NCBI RefSeq assembly: GCF_030864355.1
Contig: NC_083394.1
Coordinates: forward strand, 806,001-870,000
From: Cutaneotrichosporon cavernicola
Taxonomy: Eukaryota > Basidiomycota > Tremellomycetes > Trichosporonales > Trichosporonaceae
Direction of reading: 5' to 3'
DNA: 64,000 nucleotides
A program made the position numbers and the translations under genes. Position 1 is the stretch's first letter; every line of letters starts with the position of its first letter. A model generated the notes under the pieces. That model saw nothing but the letters and a program-made list of their open reading frames with translations, did no database searches and was not told the origin of the DNA. Positions 45,067-54,755 of this stretch are shown one piece after another.

Positions 45067-46858
45067 ATGATCCTCCTCTTCCTCCTAGCCCTGATCCACC
45101 GCGCCCCCGCTCTGGGCATCGACGTCAACCTCACCCTCGCGAGCCTGCAGATCGAAGGCAGCATCGACATCAGCCTCGGCTTGCCAGACTTCCTCACCGA
45201 GTCGGCCCTACCTATCATCGACACCGATCCGGAGCCGTACAACTACGTCCACCCCCTGGAGTTCAGCGGCACGGATCTTCACGTCCTCATGGAGCGTAAC
45301 GGTGGCTCTGCTTCCTCGCTTGATCAGAATCGGGATGAAGGCCGCGGCCTCGGAGGCTGGGGAAGCGGGCCGGCTCTCTGGAAAGCCCCTCAACCTAACC
45401 AGGACAACGCTGGCTCTCCACCCACGCACTCTGACAAGAACCCGGTTAACTCTCCCTCCACGACATCGGAAAAGAGCCCCGTTAACTCTCCCTCCGCGGA
45501 CTCGACTTCTGGCACCGATAACGACATCGAATCGGAAGTCCACCACCCCGACGGCAATTACATTGAGAAACGCTTCCACCAGCCCAATCCCAAGCTGTAC
45601 GATGACTTCGCCGACTGCTGCCACAAAGGCCGTGACCTCGAGTCGCGTCAGCCTTCCCCGGATGATGATTTCAGCCAACCGCGGCTTTGGTTCAACAACC
45701 CTGGTGAAGCCCCGAACCCGAATCGGCCTGTCGTCTCTAGCGACAACACCGTGTCGTACACTCGTCCCCATATGCCCAAGCTCCCCTCGACCCTCACCCT
45801 GCCTCCTCCCCCCAGGCGCACTCTCGGGGTGTCACAGCGTGACAAGGACGAGGAACTGGGGGGCGAGGACACGGCAAGCGCCGAGGTCATGAACACAGAC
45901 CCTGAGGTGTCCGACAACGTGGATGGGGCCGATGCCGTTGACCTCGACGGCAACTCCGAGCCTCAACCCCCACCCCAGAAGCGCGCCACGGTCAGACGAG
46001 CGAAGGGGGCAGACGACATCGAAGGCCGCGGGCCCGGGATTGACCATGACCTTAGGATCATACAGGCGGAGGTCAGAAACCAGGGAAAAACCAACCCGGC
46101 GGTGGGCAGCCCACACACCAACCAGCAGAGCCCCAGTTACTCCCCGCCCGGCCGTCGTCGTCCTATCTTTGGCCTTTTCAGCGACCAGGAGGCGGGCGGC
46201 TTCGAGGTCGTTGTCCCCCTACTACTGGGTAGCGCGGAAGTAGAGGTCGACGAGGATCGCGAGGTCGAGCTGGAGATTGCCAAGATCAGCCTTGAGCTCG
46301 TGAGCGGCGAGGAGGATGAAGACGAAGGCGAGGAGGAGTCAGAGGCCATCGCAGCCGAGGAGAGGCCGGACACTTCTAACCTTATGGGGTTCGGTTCCTC
46401 CACAACCACTTCCGAAAACGTGGAGAGGGACCCTCGCAGCAACGAGGAAAACGAGGCGGGTGGCTCCTACGAGAATCGCTCCGCCAACGACCGCTCAGCA
46501 GGCTGCAACCCGGGCGAAATGCGCTGCACTCCCCACGGAACGTGCCTCTCCAAGACGGCCAAGTGCTGCAAAGGCGGTGAGGGACCCTACTCCGCTCAAT
46601 TTGACTTGGCGATCCGACCTTGTCTGACTCCAGGTAAAACCTACTGCCCCGAGTCGTTCTACTGCATCAACAATGGCCAGAGCTGCTGCCGCGTTGGACG
46701 TTGGTGCCCTATCAGTAGGTTTAATGCGTGCAAGCATGTTCACAGCAGACATGTGGGGAAACATGAAGCGCAACAGTCGTGGCGACAATGCTGTGGAAGC
46801 CCGCGATTCTCGCCATGACGACTGGGCTCTCTCGATCGCGATGGACTTCCACCTTTGA
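45067..46858 (+). CDS. Secreted Cys-rich protein, family not recognised
   Basis: Three exons fit best: 45067-46576, 46634-46714, 46749-46858; 566 residues. MILLFLLALIHRAPALG is a strong signal peptide. The middle 450 residues are acidic, Ser/Pro/Asn-rich and likely disordered, with a short repeat around NSPSTTSEKSPVNSPS and an isolated FADCCHKG pair. Near the C-terminus is a compact Cys cluster, GCNPGEMRCTPHGTCL, KCCKGG, YCPESFYCINNGQSCCRVGRWC. CC pairs within such spacing recall fungal wall or lectin-like modules, but I cannot name one. Intron 1 is 57 bases with no stop, so reading through is possible and would insert 19 residues. If neither intron is removed, the frame stops at 46818 instead. 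The joined form ends FHL and keeps phase at both joints. Confidence 0.65.
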
Positions 46859-47092
46859 GGAGGCATTTAGGCCATTATAGTTATCGTTGTATCATTTGGC
46901 ACCGAATAGAATGTTGTGCAGAGTGCGGAGACACTGTTGTACATAGGTAGACCTGAAGTATGCAGTTGGTACAGTATGCAAGTTATGGTGCGGGTACAGT
47001 AGGGCCGGGTTTTGGGTCATGCCTGGACCATCAAGTCCATACTAACTAAATACATGATTTTGCACCTCCTATTCTAATGGCTTCATTACTAC

Positions 47093-47710
47093 TCAATCAC
47101 GCGGCCAGCATTCGCGAACAATAATCTCCGCAGCAGTTACGACAGCCTCCACGACCCCAATCAAATCGCGGGGCAACACCTCGAGCTCGTCTCGGAACTC
47201 GGCATCCAGCAGACCTACGGTCAGCTCCTCCAAAAATACACTTACCAGCGACGATGCGCCGGGTGGCGAAGCTCGTCCATTCCCACTTAGCCCGGTGGAG
47301 GACATCCAGGGCATCCTCGACTCTAACGCCATTACCACGTTCAGTAGCCAACTCAACCAACTGCGTGTGTCCATGCAGCTCAGTCCACCAGGATTCGAAG
47401 TGGGCCTCAGAATTGGTTGGTTGGACCGGACCGAGAGCTGCCAGGACAAGGAAGAAGGACGTCTGCAAGACCTTATCTACATGGTCGAACTTGGCAGCTT
47501 GACCGGGAGGCGGTTCCCGAACTATCTCAGCTCGGCAGAAAGGGCCTTACCAATCGCGTCCTTGATTGCCTCGGCTTGGCTGAAGATCGCGTGCAGAGTT
47601 GCTGACTTTGCTCCGGGGACGCGACTCGTAATCGTTGCTATGGCCGCGTCGGCGTCGCGTAAGTGCGCGGCGAGGGTGGGTGGCGTGTCGTTGGGTTGGA
47701 TATTGGGCAT
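47093..47710 (-). CDS. Conserved-looking 185-residue protein, function unknown
   Basis: Three exons on the minus strand: 47710-47551, 47521-47246, 47214-47093; 185 residues. I do not recognise the family. The protein looks all-helical: TLAAHLRDADAAIATITSR, AIFSQAEAIKDAI, LQTSFFLVLAALGPV, RVEDALDVLHRAKWEW and LIGVVEAVVTAAEIIVREC. There is no signal peptide and no low-complexity part. The joint between exons 1 and 2 uses a 29-base intron (GTAAGG...CTGAGATAG), the shortest I infer here; the second intron, 31 bases, has GTAAGT and CTGACCGTAG. Both joints keep phase and avoid stops, which supports a real gene. An upstream in-frame ATG at 47755 would add 15 residues. The 3' end faces the secreted-protein gene. 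Confidence 0.6.
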
Positions 47711-48385
47711 TGTAGGTTGGTGATGGGAGAGATGGGAGAGGTAGAGCGTGCTCATATATATGCGTAGTTACCTGTGTACTGTATCGATGGTGCGAGTGTG
47801 CTCCACTAACGCCCCTGTGTTCGCGAGATCGCGACTCACGTCACTCGCATCTCAAAAGATAGATCCATAATCGACTGGATACATTTTGCTGACATCGCAT
47901 TTTTATCGTAACATAGTTATACTCTATATAAGTTTTAAAGACCAGATTAATAAGAGATTTTATCTATACTGTATAAGCACATAAACTCGTTAAATCTCAT
48001 TCCAAATAGAACAGTATTTTGTTGAAGCTGAAGAGAGCGGCTAGAGACCAGCCTGCAGGCCTCTCAGGCTGATTAATGTCCTGCGTTGCGTGGTGTTGCA
48101 CAAGCTGTACAGCTAGGTGATCAGGTGATCGATGATGTCAGAGGCCAAACCAGCTATGGCTATCTACATCAGCGTTATCAATAGTAGAGGACACTTCCCT
48201 CCAGTCGCATCCAGCTTGGAGTATGGTGTATGACCCAAGTCCGACGCTTGACCTTTGAGTCTGCATTTCGCTAAATGCCTACCAACCCTGTTTCGTGTGA
48301 GAGCTTGATTGACGTGCGGATTGACGATGCAATGCATGCGACTATGCTGTGTCCTCCCTCTTACCCCCGCCCCCCGACTCCTCAC
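47711..48385. other. AT-rich intergenic island
   Basis: From about 47870 to 48030 the sequence is strikingly AT-rich, with many TATA and TTTTAT stretches, in contrast to the rest of the window. No gene, tRNA or transposase remnant is visible in it. It lies between the start of the unknown 185-residue gene and the 3' end of ORC4. Confidence 0.6.
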
Positions 48386-50601
48386 TCAAACATGCCCTCC
48401 CGACATCTTGCCCCAGCCCGCGAGCTCAGGACCCAGCGCCTGTCCCCCGTCGTTTCGGAAAAATGCTACAACATCATGCACCGGCAACGCCGCTCGGACT
48501 TTGGCAAACCGTGGCCCAGCACTCGCAGGACCAGCGGGTGCGAGTAGGCCCAGCGCCCGGCACTGGTGGAACGCGCGCCGGAGCAGGGCGAGGGGCCACC
48601 GTGCGCGGCCCGAGCCGACCAGGCGGGACCGTGCGAAACGCGCATACTCGTCCTCGACCTGGGCGAGGGAGAACTCGGTGCGGCCTGCATATGCGAGGTG
48701 CTTTGCCACAATCAAGATACCCAGGGCTGGGGCGGGGAGGCCACGGAGTTTGGCGGCGATGTCGATCGCGCCGAGTTTCCGCCCAGCGGTCTGGGGTCCT
48801 GTGCTCCACCCTCCCAACTCCAGCTGTGCACGCACACTCGCCGCCACTCCAGGAACGGAGAGGAAATCGAGCCGCCCACCAAGAACTGCTGCGACGGGCG
48901 CCACGAATGGGCGGTACAGCAAGCGCACGTCTGTCGTGAGGCCGGCCAGGCGCTCAAGGTTCGCACTGACTGTATCGTGCTCAAGGAGCATGTCGACAGC
49001 GAACGCCCAGTCCTCCTGCCACTGGCGCATGGCACGGTCCTTGTCTAACCTCTTCTCGTCCCACGGTATGAGTGTGGCGCGGAGGAGCTGGCGCCAACCC
49101 CTTTCCCCCGGAGCGAGAGGCGAAGAAATTCGCCACACACGATGCGAGAAACGAGACTTAACCCGCTTCTCAAGCAGCAGGAGCGTGTCCACGCGCGCCG
49201 TGAGGCCGATCACAGCCAACCCACGTGGAGTGCGCTCTACAGGGCCAGTCTGGACAGACTGCACGACGTCGAGGAGGCAGTAGAGGAGCGCCTGGCGGGC
49301 GTGCTCGGTGAAGAGGTCGAACTCGTCGATGACGATGATAATCGCGCGCGGTGATGGTGTGGTCAATAATGCGAGTAGGTGCGAGGGGAGCGTTGTGGGT
49401 GCGTAAGCAGCATCACCGGCGTCCGCGTCGGTGGGTTCGTCTTCGTCCTCAGCAGCGCGGCCCTCACCCTCCGCGATCTGCCGGCCAATCTCACGGATCG
49501 CACGGCGGTCGTCCGTTTGTGCGTGACCCGAGAGGCGGACGACAATCGGTGCGTTCTTGCCGGTGGGGAGGAGGCGGAGAGCGCGCTCGACCGTCTGTTG
49601 TCAGCTTGGCCAAGAATGGGGCTGGGTCAAGGTCCTGCACTGACCCTTCAACATCAGGACACGCCGATCAGTCGACTCACTCTCGTCTTTCCCACGCCGC
49701 GTGGGCCCGTCACCAGTGCCGAGTTGCCCTCACCGCGCTCAACCGTCCCACAAAGCAACGCCACCAATCCCTGCAACGCCTCATTCTTCTTCTCCCCCTC
49801 CTTCTCCGACGGTTCCCACTCGCGCTCCGTTCCAGTCAGTGTCGAGAGCATCCTCAGGACGTGCTGCCTTGCACTTGCAGGGAGAGGTGTGACGGAGGGA
49901 CTCTCACTCCTCGATATGGGTAGGGACAGGTCGAGCCGCAGGCCTCCGTCGTCTTCTACCTCTGGTTCCTCAGGTTCCGCGAGCCCTCCGTACTCGTCCC
50001 GTTCCGTGTCTTCTGTATCTTCTGTATCGTCGCGTCCATAGTCGCGCGTCGCCACCACTCGCCCGCTCCGCGTTGTCCGCGGAGCGTGTGCGTCCCCTTC
50101 GAACGTGAAGTTGCGAGCCTCACGCTGTCGTCGCAAACGTTCGTTGGCGCGGAACACGTCGCTCGACAGATCGCCCGTTGGGCTGCCAAACGCCTCGGTG
50201 TCAAATGAAGGGAGAGACGTGCGGGGTTTCTTGGCACTTCGCACCGCCGCGAGAGAGGCCGCAACACGCTTGCCGGAGCGCGGAGTCTCGTCGTCCTTCT
50301 TCGCTGGTGTTCGTGGTCGTGCAGGCATCGCCTTTGGGGTCTCCTCTTCCTCTTCACCCTTGGACGGGGTGTGTGAGGTTGTCTCCTGCTTCACAGGGGT
50401 GGGTGTTGTTCGTGCCGGCGTGGCTTTCGCCTTGGGTGCAGCTCTGGGCTTAGCGGCTTTGGGTGACTCCCTGATCTCTTGCGCCGTCGCCGCTGTCGTA
50501 GTCCTGCGACCATACGTGACGGTTTTGGTAGGCGTTCGCGCCGACCTCCTCTGCTCCCCGTTGGGCTCGTCCTGAGAGACTGGTATTGTTTCGCCCGACA
50601 T
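48386..50601 (-). CDS. ORC4: Origin recognition complex subunit 4
   Basis: Two exons: 50601-49681 and 49594-48386; 709 residues. The first 260 residues are basic, Thr/Pro/Ala-rich and disordered, with KKPRTS- and [14 protein letters not shown] patches. The AAA+ core follows with Walker [10 protein letters not shown] near residue 300, then [21 protein letters not shown]. That string, with TDDR and REI after the beta-strand, is typical of ORC4. Walker [12 protein letters not shown] comes at about 390, and sensor regions [15 protein letters not shown] and [11 protein letters not shown] later. The winged-helix tail ends with [14 protein letters not shown] and [18 protein letters not shown]4 binds origins and helps load MCM. 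An in-frame ATG further upstream (50679) could lengthen the start, but I use MSGETIPVS. Confidence 0.92.
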
Positions 50602-50782
50602 GTCGGAATGTTTATGTTGGAAGGAGGAAGGGAAGGGGAGCGAGGTTGACTTGTCTTTCCAGACGCGTTCAGGCACCACATTTCAGGCACCCCTAAGTGG
50701 GAGGCACATCCGCCTTGCTCCATACTGCTCAGCCTTAAACAGCACCCCGTAGCCGTTCAGACTTTCGTCAACACATACAACC
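50602..50782. promoter_or_regulatory. Short divergent promoter, ORC4 and ALY
   Basis: Only 181 bases separate the two start codons, so both promoters must share or interleave elements here. No specific binding site is identified. Confidence 0.55.
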
Positions 50783-51816
50783 ATGGACCTCGACAAGCCT
50801 CTCGAGGAGATGATCCCGAAGCGCGGTGGCCGGGGAGGACGTTCTGGTCGTGGCGGTGCTGAGCGCAAGCCCCGCCTCTCACATGACCGGCGTGACGCCG
50901 CGCCGTATGCGGTGAGGTTGGCCCCGGACGAGCTAATCTCAGCGCCCACCGACGCGCTCAACGGAGGACAAGTGGGTACACGACGCGTTTGAGGGAGGTC
51001 GCGGTACGCGAGGTGGGCGTGAGAGGCGCGATCGTGACCGTGCTCCCGACGCGCCCGTGAGCAGCTCGCCGCGTATCGAGATCTCGGGCCTCCACTACGA
51101 AGTGACCGCAGCGGACCTCAAGGCGAGTGCTTCCCCGGCGCCTCTAACAACAGAGCATCTTCGAGCAGGCTGGCACGATTGTGCAGGGCCCTACTATTGC
51201 CGTAAGCGTCTCCCGCGGGGCTCCTAGCCGCAAGCAGCCAAGACGACGATGAACTGAGCTCACGCGATTTCCTGCTTGTTTGCTCACGTACGTTCTGGAG
51301 AGGCGGCGCTGACAGACAGTAGTACGACCGCTCTGGACGTCCCACTGGCACAGCCACTGTCGAGTACACAACCCCACAGATGGCCAAGATAGCGATCAAC
51401 AAGTTTGACGGAGCAATGACAAAGGGTCCGTTAGAAGAATAGGAAGAACTGACCACAGGTCAGACGATTGCGATCAAGCTCATCGCGCCGGCGCGCGCTC
51501 CCAAGGCGGACAAGGGCGAGTCGTCGCTCCTCGCCCGACTGGGCGGGGGATCGCTCAAGGACCGGATGGGTGGCGACCGTCCGCAGCGCGACGAGCGCGG
51601 GCCCCGTCCAGACCGCGCCCCTCGTCAAGAGCGCGGCGGGGACCGTGGTAGAGGAGGACGTGGTCGGTGCGTATGCGAAGCTGGTACAGTTATACCACAG
51701 CTGACAGCAGCGGCGGCAAGCCTCGGCCCGAGCGTCGCAAGCCGGCTAACGCCGACGACCTCGACAAGGAGCTCGACGGATTCATGGACAAGCCGGGGGA
51801 CGTAAAGATGGCGTAA
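50783..51816 (+). CDS. YRA1: mRNA export adaptor ALY/REF (Yra1)
   Basis: Six exons: 50783-50911, 50943-51122, 51154-51201, 51323-51425, 51459-51666, 51711-51816; 257 residues. The start MDLDKPLEEMIPKRGGRGG is the REF N-terminal motif, which contacts the helicase Sub2/UAP56. RGG repeats follow, then an RRM with RIEISGLHYEVTAADLK, SIFEQAGTIV, YDRSGRPTGTATVEY and GQTIAIKLI. A second RG/RGG-rich segment precedes the C-terminal copy DDLDKELDGFMDK, also a family mark. The protein joins TREX to carry spliced mRNA to the Mex67 receptor. Intron 2 starts with GC (AAG|GCGAGT) and ends with AG, and its removal is required by the RRM alignment. The first acceptor was set at 50942 so that RPPTRSTEDKWVHDAF is retained. 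Confidence 0.93.
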
Positions 51817-53006
51817 AGAGTTTGAGTAACCTGGATGTCATGCGTGGTATGCGTGGAGGAGGCCAAGAAGATGGAGGAAGGCGGCACTCATCTCCCAATT
51901 CTGACTTGAGCGCTACCTTGCTCTTACCGCGTTTCTTCTTGCATCTCAGGTATTGGGCATCGCCGCAACCCAGACCCGTTGTCTGCCAAGCTGTATCCCT
52001 ACCTGAACAATGGAACGGCATCTTCGGACTGGTGGGCGTTCGTCGTGTACATCACGCCTTCGTGATCTCGAGGAGAGTTTGGCGACGTGCGACGTGCCGA
52101 GGAGGCGCTGGGTCTAACGACTCGCTTATATCAACGCTGTTTGCGATACATACACGGATGGAGCGCTGAGGTTGCTCCTGACAACGCTGACCGGCTGGGA
52201 ATCGAATCATAACAGGAGTGTCGAGGTGCTTTTTGATGAGGACAACAGGCTGATTGTTTGATTGTTATCGTTGGCGGAGAACGGTCGGGGGTTTCCAGGA
52301 ACTTTGAATGCGTGGAATAAGGCCCAGTTAGAGTATGGGAAGAGTGAAGGGTCGGAACTGCGGTAGTATGAGCAACGTTGCATCGGGTTTAGTGTGCGTG
52401 GTGTGGCTTGATGGTGCGAGACTGCGAGCCGCCACACCGGCGTACAGTACACTCAATGTTGTGCTCATTCATGCGCCGACGTCCTGATCGCTTAGGGATC
52501 TTCCTTTTCATCCCAAGATCACAAGCTATATTGCAAAGTGTGAGCCCACCCGCGCATAGTGGAGTACCGCGCCACGCGTACCAGGTTCTCCGCCGAGTTT
52601 TGCGCGGGGCGTAACCTCATAGCATGTGACCTCCTTTCCAGCTCGACTGACGATGTCTGCTTCTGCCACAACGCGCTGATTCAAGAACTTGCCCAGTTCC
52701 TCCCTGGTTCTGTAACGGAGATCACGTCAGGCCGTGTCCATACCTTCCTCCTCTCGGGGTACAAGGTTCGCCGCTCGGGCCCCCAGCCCTTGACAGCAAT
52801 TTGCGTCGGCAGCGGGGGCACTAACCAGCGGAGGGAGCGCGTTTGACCCACCTCACACCCTCCCACCTCCCTCCGATCGGCGCGGCGGACGGGGTTGGCA
52901 GAGATCCTGATGGTACGCTGCCACATCCCGTGCAATGTATAGATGTGGAGCTCATTCATGGCCGCAATCTATAAACGCGGCAAGTCGAGATGGCACAACA
53001 TGACTC

Positions 53007-53666
53007 ATGTCCTCTGAGATCCTTTCCGCCTTTACAACCGCTCGGGCCGCGCCAGCCTCCGCAGTCGCAGCCGAACTTTCCCAAGGATCCTTGGACTCTG
53101 GGCTAGACTTAGACCTATTGTTCCCAGTGCTCGAGATTGCAGACTCTGAGTCTGAGCTTGTCATCGCTCGTCCAAAGGCCAACGCAGACGACTCTGCTCT
53201 CCTCCAGACCGAGCCCGCCACCGACTCTGGCACGTCTGCAAACCTCATCAACATCACCGCCCTCACAACTTTAGTCACCGCCACCACAACCAATACCACC
53301 GCCGCCACCGCCGCCACCGCCAGCACCCTCGGCCCGTCCCCGGCCGACCTCCTCCCCCTCTCTCACCCAACCAACGCGCGATACCTCTCAGCGGTCCGAA
53401 TCGCCATCATGGCAGCCGACGCTTACTCGCACGTCCTCTTCCGCTTCAACGAGATGAACCCGCCCTCGGCTCCGATCCAGACTCAACATGAGCCGATCCC
53501 ACCGGCCCCACAGATCCTCCCTCTCTGCCCAAGCACGGGTGGGGGTTGTGAGTTATTAGTCTGGCATTTGGTAGTCCTGACACAAGCGTACTGCCTCCCC
53601 ACGATGTTTAATGGGATCGTGTGGTGTATGCGGTGCCGGGGCCATGTGCGGGATCCTGTTTCGTAA
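53007..53666 (+). CDS. Doubtful Thr/Ala-rich protein of 219 residues
   Basis: A single frame, MSSEILSAFTTARAAP..., with an Ala/Thr-rich middle (TTTNTTAATAATAST) and a region PTNARYLSAVRIAIMAADAY that could form a helix. The last 50 residues have a different composition (many Cys, Trp, Leu), so the true 3' end may lie elsewhere, for instance after a splice near 53550. No family is recognised. I list it because codon use in the first 170 residues resembles real genes here. Confidence 0.3.
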   Translation: MSSEILSAFTTARAAPASAVAAELSQGSLDSGLDLDLLFPVLEIADSESELVIARPKANADDSALLQTEPATDSGTSANLINITALTTLVTATTTNTTAATAATASTLGPSPADLLPLSHPTNARYLSAVRIAIMAADAYSHVLFRFNEMNPPSAPIQTQHEPIPPAPQILPLCPSTGGGCELLVWHLVVLTQAYCLPTMFNGIVWCMRCRGHVRDPVS

Positions 53667-54030
53667 TACAGCGGATGAAGGTAGTTGGGGTGAGCGTGGT
53701 GCAGAAGAGATGAGGGGGGTGAGTGGTGGATGAAGGCACCGTGGCGGGATGGAGGTCTTTGTGAGCAATGTATATGAGAATGTGAACTGTATGGCAAGTC
53801 AGTGTGGGCTTGGTGAGCAGGTATTGAAGCCAGATGATGATGGGGTGAGCTGCGGTGGCGTCAGTCGTAACATGTGTGAAGGTGCGGCTTGGAAGCCAGC
53901 GGCCGGCGTCTGTCATGAGTCGCACCCAGTCGTCGCCCTTATCGCTCCTGTGATCAGAAGAGAGTATTGGTACACTGAGCTGCGAGCTGCGAGCTGAGAA
54001 GCGAGTTGCTACCTCCAGCATGCAAGCCGC

Positions 54031-54065
54031 CTGCTAACTGCTAACTGCTAACTGCTAACTGCTAA
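54031..54065. repeat. Tandem repeat, 7-base unit, five copies
   Basis: Five direct copies of CTGCTAA. A related short repeat, GAGCTGC, lies just before it near 53980-53996. Confidence 0.9.
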
Positions 54066-54755
54066 CTGAGAGCTGAGGGTCAGCTGTCGTTGACAAGTGA
54101 CGTTGTGGCGTGTGCCTGCTCATGGGTTGGGAGGGCGATCAATTCAAACGCCAGCCTAATGCTCTGTTGGATGAACTCTCCTAATGTGATGGCCAACTTT
54201 AATAGAAACTTTATTAAGGCTGAGTTGAAACCAATTCAGAATTTGGTTCCGTGTGTCGGATTGTTGTGCTCGCCACAGCTAGAGTCTAGAGTGAGGGAAG
54301 GTTGCTGTCATGAGACAAGTCCCTTGCCTCTCCACTGTTATCCTACATTCGGACATCTCACTCAATCTCTCCCTCTCTCTCCTTTTGTCATCTCGACTAC
54401 TCTCGTTCTATATCCTCTCACTCTCTCTCCTCTCCATCGACCATCAACTTGATATCCTCCTGGTACTCTTCATTCTGCGCCTGTCTTACCCATTCCAACG
54501 TACCAACGGTATCCTTGCGACCTTTGTAACTGTCACGCCCATTTACCTCACTCGTCCCATTTGTCAAAACAACCTTCCCTCCACCCATCCATCCTCGGCC
54601 CTCCACCACCCCACCAACGTTCTCCTTCTCCCGTGATAGGACGGAAGACAAGCAACACCCAGGTCAACTGACATCAACAGCTGGCGCAGACCTGGGACCT
54701 GGGCTCAACCTCCCCAGTCACTCCTCTACCCAGTCTCATGTACGCATGATCAACA

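Larger units (their letters stand above)
51817..54755. other. 2.9-kb region with one doubtful gene
   Basis: Between ALY and CDH1. Apart from the doubtful frame at 53007-53666, no coding signal is convincing. There are short repeats near 53980-54070, and from about 54310 a C/T-rich stretch, probably the CDH1 promoter or leader. A plus-strand frame at 52559-52846 is open but without an identifiable motif. Confidence 0.45.

Noticed and set aside
52559..52846. 95-residue plus-strand frame
   Set aside because: No motif, no splice partners and no support from the neighbourhood.
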